The notes under the pieces are model-generated. The model was not told where the DNA came from and did not search any database. It saw nothing but the letters and a program-made list of their open reading frames with translations. This document shows, in pieces, positions 34,624 through 47,794 of a DNA stretch of 64,000 bases. A program made the position numbers and the translations under genes. The number at the start of each line of letters is the position of its first letter. Position 1 is the first letter of the stretch. This DNA is from Alisma plantago-aquatica (taxonomy: Eukaryota; Streptophyta; Magnoliopsida; Alismatales; Alismataceae), in the NCBI GenBank assembly GCA_963693085.1, contig OY856410.1, forward strand, positions 1,333,681,804-1,333,745,803. Direction: 5' to 3'.

Positions 34624-37600
34624 TGTTATGACCGCATCTGAGCTTAATTAGTAAACTAGGGTTTACCTGGATGATTATATGCTTAATTGGATTGATCATT
34701 TCTTAAATATAATTAATGATGATAATTCAATAATGATGTTTTAAACCTAATAAGAATTTTAAGTGTTCTATTGTTTGAGAAATTAGGGTTTGAGAAATAT
34801 AAACCCTAGTTGGTTGAAATTAGGGTTTTGATGGTACATGAGTATGGAATTTGATCAGGATAGCAGTGTGGTAAATGATTTTTCATATTTTCTAAAAATT
34901 TTGTATTTAATAGAATTTTTGATATGATATGGATAAATCAATAATTCATAATTGAGAAAAATTTCAGAATATTTGAATGTTCTTTGAATGTGGTTCTCGG
35001 TCAAACTATACTTCGACCAAAATGTTGATAGATTGCTTTTTAGTAGTGTAGTGTTTTATTTTTATTTATTTATTGGTAAAGCCAAGTGATCTGAAATTTT
35101 CACTGAATATCTGAAACTCAATCATAAATAACATGTAAAATTTTATTAATTTTTGGATGTGTTAAGACCTTATCAGTAGATGAATTACAGTAACTGACAT
35201 TTCTATATAATTATGGATAGCAGTGCACTATTTGATTTTTAATTATTTAATGGAATCTTAGAATGATCTCAAATTTTAACTTAATATTTGAAAATAAATT
35301 ATACATATCAGATAAATTCTCATAATTTTTGGAGAAGGTTTGATCTCTTAACTACACGAATTCACAGAAACCTTTTTATGACAGAAAAATCTACTGAAAT
35401 AAGAAAAAGGTTTAGTGAGGGGTCAATGTGCAATTAACCCAAGCAGCTCAATTTATCTATATGGTCAACCTAAAACACAATAAACTCTCATAATTTGTGA
35501 TTCAATCCATAGAAATGAAATCCAAGAGAGAGAGAGAGAGAGTTAGGGTTTGAGAGGAGAAATTGATGGAGATGTTGACCTAGGGTTTTACGGTCCAAGG
35601 AATGATGAAATCATGTAAGTTTAGCTTCTTTGGATATAGTTTCATGGTGAATCTCCTCTCACATCTCAAAATTCCGTCCCTCCTCTGATTTGATCCAAAA
35701 TGGTATCAAAACTTCCCCTTTTCTTACTCTTTCTTCATAATCCCTCATTTTTAGGGTTTTTGAGTTGAAAGGAAGAAGAATTGGGTGAATTGCTAGGGAT
35801 TTGATATGGATTTCAGATTTTCATATATGGGATACGCTTTTAAGGTATTTTCACACCTTAGGGCGAGTTGAAACTTCCTTTAAATAGTATATTGCATGAA
35901 AATTGGTTAAATCAACCATAATCTTTAATTGCTTAGTATTCGACTACAAACCCTGAATTGTCTATTTGTTCTAAGTTGTTGCAAAATGATATGAAATGGA
36001 TTCTTCCTTTGTTTGAATGAATTTCATATGATAAAATCATATTACAAATGTATAAAATGCATTCTAATGAGAATTCCCTAAGAATTTGAGAGGTTATAAG
36101 AGTAAACTAAAATATAGGGAATTTGTCTATGACTGAAATTTGTTGTATAAGTAAATAGAGAAAGTTGTTTATCTAGATCCCCTTGGTTTTGAATGATTGT
36201 TTATCTAAATTCATAGTACATATATGTCAGATACTATCTTGGATTTTGTTTAAAGTGAGTAGTGTTTGTTTGGCATCTTCGTGAAGAGGGTGAAACCCTA
36301 GATGCGAGGAAAGTTGGATATTTGTGAATAGATATCGTGAAATCCATTTGAAGTGATTTTATTGACATGATAGACTTTATTTATTCAATGTTATTATTGA
36401 TTCATGATATCCCAGTGAATGGCATGGAAATCCAAATTCAGCTCAGTTCCAAGGTTTCATACATATATTGATTTTATATGATTTGTTGATAGTAGTCTTT
36501 ATTCAGTGAATGTTTATGTCGCATGAAATCTTTATGGGAGCCATGGGAATAAGTTGTGCACTAATGAGAGGTGACAAGATGTGTGATGGACTTATGAGCC
36601 ATGTGAATACTTGTACAACCAGTGAAATGAATACCTTGGTCTAAGGACCAAGAGGTAATCGTTACCTGTTACAGAGGTAACAATGCTATGTGATGATCTA
36701 AAGTTTTATATACCCAGATCCAATAATTATGATAATGATGTGAAGGATTGAGAATTCCCAATAATGTGATAAGGGATTGAGATCCCAGGTATCATGTGTT
36801 GTAATGATTTGAAAAGTACATGATAGATGTATTAAACCTTTCTTTGTAACATTTGTTGTGATTAAATGAAACCCTAAGGGTAGGGTGTTCACTGAATCAA
36901 GTATTGTGATATCAATGTTCTCAGTTATTATTAATAATTCTTGTCATGATAAGTAATTAACTCTTAATTGAGGTATGAGATGCACAACTTAAGATTTGGA
37001 TTGATATGCACGTTCTTTGAGAAATTATAGATAAGTTTCAGGTGCTATAATTAACTCTTATCAGTGTAATAGGATGATAAATTGCACAATTCTAGTGTGA
37101 ATGTGCCAAGTGGACATGTAATTTGTTTATTTAAGAATTTTAGTCTGCCTGCATGTATAGTATGTTCATTACTCATTATATCACAGTGTTTTGAATATAC
37201 TTCTCTGCCAAGTTTAGAATGATATACATGTTGCAATTTAACTTCAAATAAGTAGACATGACACCATAGAGATACCAGAGTCAAGTATAAGTAAGAGAAG
37301 GGTACAATGTAGAAAGAGCTTTCTAGGAATAATAAAATAATAGACGCAGGAGCCCTGAAGACCATAGAACCCCTATGTGAGGTCTGCACCTTAGGGGTGA
37401 AACGACCTAACCCTGGCAGCATCCAGTATACAGGGGTTGAAACATGCTATCAGGTGGCACGGGGGACGAAGCCCTAGTGGAAGTCTCCTTAAATTATAGT
37501 TTGCAGTCTCCAACATCAACCAGAAGTCCTAGTGGCACTAGAGTACAAAAAAGCCAAGAGGTGGCTTGACTCTCTGCCTGTGTGCTCATGTTAGAGGAGG

Positions 37601-38486
37601 AATCCAGTTTAGGCTAGAGAGCCATTACCCTATTGCAGACCAGGAGAGTAGTCAGACTTAGCATTTCCCAAATGTGTTCGTGAAGTCTTGCACAATGTGA
37701 TCGTAGTGCACTATGAGTCTTCATATTTAGTGTACACTATATATGATCAGGGCATAATAAAAGGAATGAGAGGTCAAACAAGTGTGTACAGTTATTCAAT
37801 TATTCTTTGTATGTTTCTGAATTATTAGTTCTCTTTATGATCAATCAAGCATTTCATATATTGATTCACTCTTATATATTTAGAGTATCCTGCCATATTT
37901 ATGATTGTCAATTATTAGACTCTTTAAAGTTTACTTTGTTATAATTGATATCAATTTCTCAAAAGTATATTTATAATTATATCAGTGCTTTAGACTATTT
38001 CTTTGAAGTACTCATTTAGTGAGAGAGTAGGCTCACCCCTCTACTCACAATTTTTAGGGAAATTACATGGACTTGAAGAAGATATCATGGCATCAGAGCA
38101 GATCTGCCACAAAAGTTAAGTCTGAGTATAGTTAAGTTCAGTCGGTCCTTGTCACTCTAGGTCCTTGTAAAGAAATAAGAGAGAGTTGTAAATGATGATG
38201 TATAACATTATTCCTCTTTTAGCAATATGTGCGAATCAACAAGTCTTATGTTCTTAAAAGTATGAGGAACATAATGAATGTCCATACATGCATGTTTACT
38301 ATTGAAATCAGATTAGAGAAATCAATGTTTAGATTCCCTTATAAAGTTAGTTTATGTGGTTATGCGAGAAAACAAACAGTTTGAAAAAGAAAAGAAAAAG
38401 TTAAGGGTGATCTTTGTATTATGTTAAATCCTCAATTTATGCCCTAATCTCATGATTAATGGTAATTGTGAGATCGGGGTGTAACA
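34624..38486 (+). repeat. 5' LTR of element F
   Basis: 3863 bp, TGTTATGACCGC...GGGGTGTAACA. Its start matches 60719-60880 at about 94% by eye. A (GA)n run lies at 35523-35545. A GC-richer block around 37330-37640 resembles the R/U5 area of other chromovirus LTRs. A single degenerate GGTCAAACTATACTTCGACC inverted repeat lies at 34999-35018. Confidence 0.85.
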
Positions 38487-38489
38487 ACT

Positions 38490-38501
38490 TGGTATCAGAG
38501 C
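38490..38501 (+). other. Primer-binding site of F, copy 1
   Basis: TGGTATCAGAGC, 3 bases after the LTR end; initiator-tRNA-Met type. Repeated at 50213-50224 after the second LTR copy. Confidence 0.85.
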
Positions 38502-41093
38502 TTAGGTTGAGTTGTTAGGATTAGTAAGTTAGAGTCATAAGTGTGGCAGATAGGAGATGGTGTGATGTTAGCTTTGGGGATTTGAGTATTTAGATATCCT
38601 AGCCCGATTTCTGAGTACTTGGATCAACTAGTATCAACCTAATCTGTCTATTCTTTCATTTATACCCTGGCCAGGTATACAGTGGAAGGATGGGCTAGAG
38701 AGGAACCCTAGAAATATTAGGGTTAGAAACAAGATAAGTAACATGAATTAAGAGCATAAATATAAATTGAGATAGAACTTTCATTTCATATTGTTGTTTT
38801 ATTAGAGATGAATAGAAATGCTCTTATATGTTTGAATTTAGATATTCAGTATTTTGAAATATATATGGGTCTTTAAGATTTATTGTACACTATGAATTTG
38901 TAGCATTTATTGATTATATTTTTTTTAATCAAGTAGACTACAAATGATCTTTGAATGAACTTTCCTAAGTGGATATTCTTTCCACATGTTTGAGATTAAT
39001 AGGAGTTGGTTAATGTTAAGTAGCTCTTGGCTTCAGGACTGTAGGTTCGGCCTGGTCCGGATGGAAGGATGCATTACTGGGATCTAATGACTCCTATTAA
39101 CAATATGATAAGAGTAGACTCTGGATAAATTAGACCCACGTCATAGTGAGAATGTACATACACTCAAATGTTGAAAGATATGGGAAAGATTAGAATAGCT
39201 TAGAATCAGTTGGAACTGATATCTGAGACCCAACTTTGGGGCCTCATATGAGAAATCCTTAATTGGGAATAAAAGAACACGACGTGAGGTTTAGATTAAG
39301 TTTAATGATTAATATTATATGAACTCTAAATATGAAATATGGAAAAGATATGAGAAAAGTATGTAAGGGCCAAGGTAGTAAGAATCAATCATGAGGAATA
39401 GATTATATAATCGAGTACAATGTTTTTATGTACTCCAAAGAAAAGGAAAAATAGAAGAAAAGAGTTAAGTATACGGTAAGTAAATATAAGTGAAGAGTCT
39501 TCAGAAGAGTTAAAGTAAAGAGAATTAGATAAATATGTAAATCATAAGACTAGGATAAGAAACTAATTTAAAACAATGATAAATGTTGGAAATGATGAGC
39601 TTGAGTAAGGAATGAGGGTTATGATATAATTGAGATCATGGAATGTATACCTTTATTAATAAGTTTAATACATTCATCCTTGCTACATTTGGATTCCTAG
39701 TCTCTATAGAACAACAAACTAGTTTCTAAAAAAAAAGAACAAAAGTGTAGCTTAACAAAATGAATAAGTTATACAAAGGTAGACTATACTCAGGAAGGAA
39801 AAACTTGATATAAGAGAAACTATGTTTCACCTATGCATGAGCCGTTTTATTTAAAATGAAGGATATGTAATGTATTAAACATGAGTTGAAACTAGTAGAG
39901 AGATTATTGATTTAGAATTTCAACTTCGCATTAGTAGAAGGATAAAAAGAAATATGTGCAACATGGTATACATGATCATACACATGAATAAGCAACATGA
40001 TCATAAGAGAAAATTAGAAGTTATAGATAACCGATGGAAGAGTAGTATATGGTAAGAGGATTATGGAAAGTAAGGAAGGGTTTGAAACATGGTGGAATAA
40101 TATAGATTATAAAATAAAGAGGTTAGGATATTCAATCAAGTGCTAGTTAGTCAAGTATCCTTGTTGATAATTAATTAAACCTACATATGACAAATGTATT
40201 AATGGGATGTTTGAAGATAAGAATTCTAAGTCTCAGAACTGTCTTCTATTCCATATATTACTTAATGAGAGAAATGTGGGAATGAAGCGATAAGAAAATG
40301 AATCATATATGATGCATAACCACCATGGTAGAGGCATCTAGTGAATGTAATTATGACACACAATATGATGATGAAACCCTAGAAGGGTAAATTGAGAATG
40401 TAATCTATCTGAATGACCAATTAAGATGAAGGAAATTCAATTGATAAGATAAGGAAGACTTTAGTAAAAACTTGGAGATCCAAAGTTTGAATTTCAAATT
40501 AAGGGAGAAAAGTCACACCACAATAATGTCATGCTACTGATAAAGGCTAAACCCCTAGAATGTTTAGAGTTGTTGTAGTTCAAGGGTTGTCACTAGCAAT
40601 TTGACCTTGAATACTAGCATCTCTGTAAAACAAGATCATGAAATTTGCATTATGAGAAGTAAATTAGCACTGATAGTAATCCTAGCTAATCTGAAAGGTA
40701 GATAAACAATATGGAAATGATTTAGAGCAAATGATAAGAAATAGATTTGAACTATAAGAGGTGTGTTTTGAACAAAATGAGAAATACAATATGAGTGAAG
40801 TGTGATATGAAATAAATTCTTGCAGTAATAGCAAGAATGATGAATAATCTATTCATACCTTGTATGTTTCAATTTTAGGGATGTTTAATCTACATGATTA
40901 AAATGAGAAGGATAAGTAGCAAAAAGTAAGTAGTAATGAATGAGGAGAGAGATAAGAGAAAATAATGGCTTTTAGTAATATGTGAATTTTTTTTAGAAGT
41001 ATAATTTGTTGAAGGTATATTAAGGGATGTAATTTGGTTCTATGTATGATTTTTGTGTACATGTGCAAACAATATGTTAATTAAAGAGAATTC
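38502..41093 (+). other. F internal region, copy 1
   Basis: About 2.6 kb of AT-rich non-coding leader-type sequence, matching 50225-52667 plus 59207-59836. The stretch 39778-40262 does not match copy 2, which has a copia RT fragment there instead. No protein domain is found. Confidence 0.7.
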
Positions 41094-42715
41094 CCTAAGT
41101 ATTCGTAGAGGTTATAAGAGGAAACTGAAATATAGGGAATTTGTCTATGACTGAAATTTGTTGTATAAGTAAATAGAGAAAGTTGTTTATGTAGATCCCC
41201 TTGGTTTTGAATGATTGTTTATCTAAATTCATAGAACATATATGTTAGATACTATCTTGGATTTTTTTAAGTGAGTAGTGTTTGTTTGGCATCTTAGTGA
41301 AGAGGGTGAAACCCTAGATGTGATGAAAGTTGGATATTTGTGAATAGATATCATGAAATCCATTTGAAGGGATTTTCTTGACATGATAGACTTTATTTAT
41401 TCAATGTTATTATTGATGCATGATATCCCAGTGAATGGCATGGAAACCCAAATTCAGCTCAGTTCCAAGGTTTCATACATATATTGATTTTATATGATTT
41501 GTTGATAGTAGTCTTTATTCAATGAATGTTGTGTCGCATAAATCTTTATGGGAGCCATGGGAATAAGTTGTTTCCTAGTGAGAGGTGACAAGATGTGTGA
41601 TGGCCTTGTGAGCCATGAGAATACTTGTACAACCAGTGAAATAAATACCTTGGTCTAAGGACCTAGAGGTAATGGTTGCCTGTTACAGAGGTAACAATGT
41701 TATGTGATGATCTAAGGGTTTGAATACCCAGATCCAGTAATTATGATAATGATGAAATGGGATCAGAATTCCTAGTAATGTGATAAGGGATTGAGATCCC
41801 AGGTATCATGTGTTGTAAATATTTGAAAAGTACGTGATAGATATAATACACCTTTCTTTGTAGCATTTGTTGTTCTTAAATGAAACCCTAAGGGTAGGGT
41901 GTTCAATGAATCAAGTATTGTGATATCAATGTTCTCAGTTATTATTAATAATTCTTGTCATGATAAGTAATTAACTCTTAATTGAGTTATGAGATGCACA
42001 ACTCAAGATTTGGGTTGATATGCACGTTCTTTGAGAAATTACATATAAGTTGCAGGTGCTATTGACGATTACTCATATGTCAAGTAATTAACTCTTATCA
42101 GTGTAATAAGATGATAAATTGCACGATTCTAGTGTGTATGTGCCAAGTGGACATGTAATCTATTTATTTAAGAATTTTAGTCTACCTACATGTATACTAT
42201 GTTAATTACTCAGTATATTACAATGTTTTGAATATACTGCTATGCCAAGTTTAGAATGATATGCATATTGTATTATAACTTCAAATAAGTAGACACAACA
42301 CCATAGAGATACTGGAGTCAAGTATAAGTAAGAGAAGGGTACAATGTAGAAAGTGTTGACTCAAGGTCAATTAGGTCAATGTTGACTCACATCTAAATTG
42401 ACTAAACCCGAATTTTGATGATGACTAACCATTACACATATTGGTGTCTAATGTCTCTACTTGAGTGATTTCAGATTAGGTATAGTCACACTCCAAATGC
42501 CCTAACTTACACATCTCAAATTGGAGAAAAGACAAGTCAAAGTCAATACAAGTGCACGTTTTTGTAATATGATGTATATCCATTAGAATCATGTTGTAAA
42601 TCACTTGTAATGATTGTATGACTTGTAATTAAGCTTAGAAAAATATCAGGAGCACTTAGATCGAATATTAGAGCACTTTAGATGCAACTTTTAAAATTGA
42701 TTACAGGCACTTTGT

Positions 42716-42944
42716 CGGTCGAGTTTCCCAGCCTGAAAACTCGACCGTTCATCCTTGATCAATTTTCTACAGATTGCATCGGTCGAGTTGTGTTTACAAA
42801 GAACTCGACCGATCAAGTAACTGACCATTTTGATTCCTAATTGCCGGATGAGTTTTGTCAGGACAAACTTGACTGATCATTTGAGTATCGGCCTTGTCGT
42901 TTACTTGATCGGTCGAGTTACACTCATAGAAACTCGACTGATTG
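42716..42944. repeat. Hairpin array (GGTCGAGTT/AACTCGACC) in the G 5' LTR
   Basis: Four inverted-repeat units at 42716-42747, 42778-42813, 42845-42879 (decayed) and 42908-42944. Each is CGGTCGAGTT, then 9-13 bases, then AACTCGACCG. The array is repeated in the 3' LTR (about 48155-48385) and, with two units, in the internal region (46276-46377). It ends about 135 bp before the TATA box. Confidence 0.93.
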
Positions 42945-43079
42945 CACTGTACAGAAAAGTGCAGAAAAGTGCTTCTAGCCGTTGTGGAGTTGCAACAAGT
43001 GAAAATAGATCCGTTGCAAGCCACAAAATAGCTAGTTTTCATTCACAAGTGTTCCCAAAGGCTAAGAGCCATCCCCAGC

Positions 43080-43088
43080 TATAAATAG
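43080..43088 (+). promoter_or_regulatory. TATA box of the G LTR
   Basis: TATAAATAG, conserved in the 3' LTR at 48521-48529 and followed by GACCCCTTGGGC. Likely the element's core promoter. Confidence 0.7.
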
Positions 43089-43959
43089 GACCCCTTGGGC
43101 TTCATTCCAAGGTTGAGCATTCATTGCAAACTCTATGTGAGGTTCCTATTCTATAGCTGAGTGCTTCCTACAGCCTCCTCTCTCTCTAAGCTTAATCACT
43201 TGCTACATCCATTAGAGTGAGTAGCAAATCTATAAGAGAGCTAGTCCTACTTGTATATCTTGTGAGGCTCTCACTTCCACCACCTCCATTTCTATCTTTT
43301 CAATCATGAAGATGAAGGTTATCTCTCTTGTCCAAGAGAGGTGAAGAAGAACAAGGGAAGGAGTCCCTTGGTGAAGATCAAGGCTGAAGACTTGGAGATA
43401 GAGTGGGTAAGCCCTTGGAGAAGGCAGAAGACTCAAGCTCAAGTGGGTAAGTCCTTGGTGGAAGCTTCTCCGAGTGAAAGTGAAGTCAAAAGCTGAAGAT
43501 CCAAGAAGAGTGGGTGATCCCTGTAAAGCTGAAGACTTGTGCAAGAGTGGGTAAGTCCTTGGAGAAGGCCGAAGACTCTTGCAAAGTGGGTAAGTCCTTG
43601 GTAAGGTTGAAGACTCTTTGTATTGGATAGGTAAGTCTTTTGTTTGGTCATGCATTGTATGTCTTATGAATGAATATAAGAGTGCAATAGTTTGGAAGTC
43701 CTAGAGGTTGACCTCTCTAGGCAAGTGGACTGACACACTTCTAGTTTGAAGTGTGGAACCACTCTAAATAGCTTGTCTAATTGGTGCATGCTCAATCTCT
43801 CTCATCCTTGCTATGTATGTTATTGTTGCACACAAATTTCCTATTTAGCAACCTCATCTTGTGATATATCTTGAAGGTCTAATGAATTTTGTTTAAGTGC
43901 ATTCAGCTCTATTCACCCCCCCTCTAGAGCATCTAATCACCCATATAGGATCCAATAAT

Positions 43960-43971
43960 TGGTATCAGAGT
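43960..43971 (+). other. Primer-binding site of G (initiator tRNA-Met)
   Basis: TGGTATCAGAGT, 2 bases beyond the LTR end; standard copia primer-binding sequence. Confidence 0.92.
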
Positions 43972-44008
43972 GGGTCTTCTCCAAGCATACTTCAACAAGT
44001 AGGAGAAG

Positions 44009-45877
44009 ATGGGTGACTACCTAGGAGGGAGATTCTCGACCAGCCTTCCAATCTTTGATGGGAGTAATTTCCTCTATTGGAGAAGAAGGCTTCAATTCTA
44101 CATCCAAGGATCAAGTATCGAGATGTGGCAAATGGTGAACAGCCCATACATGCTACCAAAGACAAAGATTGAAGAATGGGATGAAGCTACCTTGAAGAAA
44201 GCAACCTTGAATGCTAGAGCCATGCACATCCTCTATGCCTCCATGAACCCCACCGAGTTCAATCAGATTTCTTCATGTAAAACAGCCTATGAGGTATGGA
44301 GAAAGCTTTGCATCACTTATGAAGGGACAGATCAAGTGAAGGAAAGAAAAGTCTACATGCTCAAAGGGCTGCTTGAGAACTTCAAGATGGGAAAGGAAGA
44401 GAGCATAGCTAACATGTACTCAAGGCTCAACACCATTTTGAATGGTCTTGCTATTCTAGGACATCCTATGTCAAGTGGAGAGATAAACTCAAAGATCCTT
44501 AGAACTCTTCCCAAGTGGTGGGAACCCAAGGTGACTTCCATTGAAGAAGCAAGGTCTCTTAGGAATATTCCTATTGAAGAGATCATTGGAAATCTACAAG
44601 CACATGAAGCTACACTTGACAAGAGGGAGTAAGTAGAAAGACAAGAGAAGAAAGAGCTAAAGAGAATGAAGAAGGCTGAAATGAAGGCTCAAATTGAAGC
44701 TATCATGGAACAAGTCTCTCCATCCTCTCAAGCTAAAGAAGATGCCATGTACTCCAAGGGTAAACCCTATAAAGGCAAGTCCTCCTCCATCCTATGCTTC
44801 ACATGTGGAAAGAAGGGTCACTACAAGGAAGATTGCCCACAAGGCAAAAAGACCCATCTTCACAAGAAGAAATGGCAATCAAGCTCAAGTGGCTCCTCCA
44901 ACTCAAGCTCAAGTGAAGATTCAAGTGAAGGATCAAGCTCAAGCTCTAGTGATGAAGGAGAATGCCATTTTGCTCTTATAGCATCAACAAGTGAAGACTC
45001 AAGTGAGGTAAATCTAAACTCTTTAGATAAAGAATCTTTGATTGCTATTATTCATGATATTTGTGCCTCTCTTAAGTCTTCTAAAAGGAAAAAGAAAAAG
45101 CTTGCTAAAATTGTTGATAATTTGCATGTAGAACTAGATGATCTTGAACATGCTAATTCTTGCTTGCTTGATGATAAAAATGATTGTCTTAGCCAAGTAG
45201 ACTCTCTTAAACTTGAAAATTCTAGTTTGCTTGATAAGATTAGATTTATAGAAGCTCAACCTCTCATGCCTAGTCCTAATGAAGAGCATACTTTAATTAT
45301 TGATTCTCTCATGCATGATATTGATGTTCTTAAATCCGAAAACAAGGACAACGCTTTTATTTTGCAAGAATTAGAAACAGAAAATGCCTCCTTGCTTGCT
45401 AAAATCAATGTGCATGAATCTTGTTCTAGTTCTACTAGTAGAGAGAATGTTGATGCTCTTCATATTGATAGAGATTCTTATTTAACTAAAGCTCTTTGCT
45501 TAGAAAATGATCTTTTGCATGCTAGAGATAATATCAATCATTTTTCTTCTACTATTACTTCTCTTATGCATGATAATGATAGTTTGAGATCTTCTTTGCA
45601 AAGATTCTTAGTTGGTAAGAAGAGCCTTAATGATATCCTACACCATACTACTAAACAAATTGGTAGACATGGTTTAGGGTATGATAGTAGTCAAGGGAAC
45701 AACAAAGATAAACGACCTCCAATATTCCATGGAAAATCCTCTAGTTCCAAGACTATGAGCACATGCAACTATTGCAATGAAATTGGTCATTCTTCTACTT
45801 GTTGTCCTTTTAGGAAAGCACCCAAGAGAAATAAAACTTGGGTAGCTAAACTAACCCCTCCGGACCCAAAAACATGA
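44009..45877 (+). pseudogene. Element G gag (one in-frame stop)
   Basis: A single frame of 622 sense-plus-stop codons from ATG 44009 to 45877, broken only by TAA at 44630-44632. Residues 1-200 form the copia capsid domain, with FDGSNFLYWRRRLQFYIQ near the start, KTAYEVWRKLCITYEG, and later LRTLPKWWEPKV and EEIIGNLQAHE. A basic, probably helical stretch follows. A first CCHC knuckle, C-F-T-C-x4-H-x4-C, lies at 44795-44836, then a Ser/acidic region (44880-45010), a long coiled coil rich in Leu/Asp/Asn (45040-45650), and a second knuckle, C-N-Y-C-x4-H-x4-C, at 45764-45805. Two zinc knuckles separated by a coiled coil fit SIRE-type gag. The gene ends where protease would begin. In intact elements it builds the particle and binds RNA. 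Readthrough of the single stop is possible but unproven. Confidence 0.92.
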
Positions 45878-47780
45878 TTGGGGACCATTTCATCTTTCTT
45901 CTTGTAGGTACTTGCAAATGGATTGACTTGAGCTATTGAATTGCAAATTGACTTGTCAATCCACATGAAAGAAGAAAGGTGAGATGTGTAGAAGGTGAAA
46001 ACAAGTGGAAAAAGGAATGGTAAGAACAAAGGTAATGTTTTTCTTACTTATAACCAATCCTAACTTGTTTTGTCAGGTTAGTGTGCACTATACATATGGT
46101 TTTTGAGTCAAAAGTGGTATTTTGTGTTCCTCTTCACACTCTTGCTCAAAAACGATTTCTAATGCTTCTATAGTGCATTACTAACTTGCTTAGACATGTT
46201 TCGATATGGTTTGTATATTTAGCATGCCTTTAAATATCTTTTTATGAAATATATGTGCTTTTTGATAGCTGATATGTCAGTCGAGTTTGCCCTATTTGAA
46301 ACTCGACCGATAGGCACCTATGGGTGTTGCCAACAGCTATCATCGGTTGAGTTGTCGATGCATAGAACTCGACCGATAACACTGTGCACAGAATATACAT
46401 TTGGCTTATTGAGTGAGAATTTCCCTCTCAACTAGATTTTCTCAACCAATAGTCTTATTCTTTGGCACTCTCATTTGGTACCTTTATATATGCATATTTC
46501 CTTGTTCTAAATTGCCTATCTTGCTTACAACTCTATCTCACAAATTGCTCTAAATTGGTATATCTATATCTTGCAATTACTTGCTTTGAGTTGTTTTGCA
46601 GGTTTTGATGATGATCTCTTTGGATCTCTTGGTTGTGTCTTAAATTGCTTCCATTGTGCTCTAACTTGCTACATCTATATAGGTGTATATCTTGTGTTGA
46701 TACAACCTTGAGGTTCTTAGGGGTAATCATCTTATGGTAAGGATGCATATCTAGTGAGTTATATCCTTTCATGCTTCTAAAATTGCATATCTCTTTGTTT
46801 GGATATATCTCTACATCTACTCATAGCTTGCTTTTATCTTGTGTATCTTTTGGTATCTCTTACTATGATCTAGATCCTACTAGTAGTCAAAACTTGTGAT
46901 ATCATCTACTAGTAGTTCATATACATGTAGTTCTAACCTTATTTATAATTGGCATCTTTGCTCATCTATATGCTATGATTGTATCTTGTCTCATACATGC
47001 TCAAGATTGTTCCTTGAATTGCATATCTACTATCTTGAGTTGCTTGCATAACATTGTGATGTAGGGTACATAGATCTACATTGTATGTAGAAATTGGAGT
47101 ATTTTTTTATGCATATTTGCTCCAGTTTTAGTTTTTGGTGCAAGGCTAGTGTTTTTCATGCAGAAACAACCTTATGAGCAAGACTCATTGCATAGCAATG
47201 AGCTCTGATGGTTTTTGGTCAAAATCCGTCATCTTGAGGGTCAAAATTATGTTTTACTATTTTTCTGCAGTACTTTATCTTGCATTTTGGGTTGTTCAAG
47301 TATATGCTTTAACTTGATTTTCTTTCTATGCTTGGACAAGCCCCTGTTTGTGCTCTTCTACTCTCCTTATATATATTTGTGTTATCTCCTTTCTCTTTAA
47401 CAATTGATGTTTCTTATTTCTTCATAACCCCACTTTTTGAAATGATAAAGGGGGAGAAAGGTATCTCTTCTTTTAAAAAGAGGAAGAAGGCATGTCTTAC
47501 ATGAAGAGGAGAAGCATGTTCATGTAAAGGGAGAAGGTAAAGGGGAGAAGACATATATGTGTAGAACATATATGAGTAGAAGACATAGTACTCTATAAAT
47601 GTTATGAAAGCTAACCATGCAGGAGAAATAACATCAATTGAGGGGGAGTATGAGAACTCCATGTGCATCAATTGAGGGGGAGCATATGAGCTCAAATCCT
47701 ATTGAAATCCCTAGGTTTCTCCGAAGGTATGATTTTACTTAAAAGCTTTCAATACATTTATGGAATGGTTTGTCATCTTC
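45878..47780 (+). other. 3' non-coding region of G
   Basis: About 1.9 kb, T-rich, with no domain I recognise. Includes the internal hairpin pair (46276-46377), several GAGGGGGAG purine tracts near 47445-47690 and many TATATCTTG/TTGCATATCT-like short phrases (46540-47060). Confidence 0.7.
46276..46377. repeat. Internal hairpin pair of G
   Basis: Two units with the same stems as the LTR array: 46276-46311 (CAGTCGAGTTT...AAACTCGACCGAT) and 46342-46377 (ATCGGTTGAGTT...AACTCGACCGAT). Located about 400 bp downstream of the gag stop. Confidence 0.9.
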
Positions 47781-47794
47781 AAAAAGGGGGAGAT
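47781..47794 (+). other. Polypurine tract of G
   Basis: AAAAAGGGGGAGAT immediately precedes the 3' LTR start TGTTGACTC. Confidence 0.88.

Larger units (their letters stand above)
36070..41093 (+). repeat. F tandem duplication, unit 1
   Basis: Covers the last 2.4 kb of the 5' LTR, the primer-binding site and the first 2.6 kb of internal sequence. Its start GAGAATTCCCTAAG recurs at 41094 and its end GCAAACAATATGTTAATTAAA recurs near 59815-59836. Identity between units is around 95% over a 120-bp stretch compared by eye. Unit 1 lacks elements G and E and keeps their empty target sites (GAAAG at 37312-37316; GAAGA at 40454-40458). Confidence 0.88.
42354..43957 (+). repeat. 5' LTR of element G
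   Basis: 1604 bp, starting TGTTGACTCAAGG. It ends GGATCCAATA, identical in the 3' LTR, so the termini are TG...TA rather than TG...CA. TATAAATAG at 43080-43088, with hairpin repeats upstream at 42716-42944. Confidence 0.93.

Noticed and set aside
42794..43084. Overlapping open frames on both strands in the G LTR (repeated at 48235-48525)
   Set aside because: They are created by the hairpin array and have no domain; the region is U3 upstream of the TATA box.
43230..43655. Minus-strand frame of 141 codons (repeated at 48816-49073)
   Set aside because: Lies downstream of the TATA in both LTRs of G, formed by repeated AGTGGGTAAGTCCTTGG-like phrases; the opposite strand of the element's transcript, with no domain.
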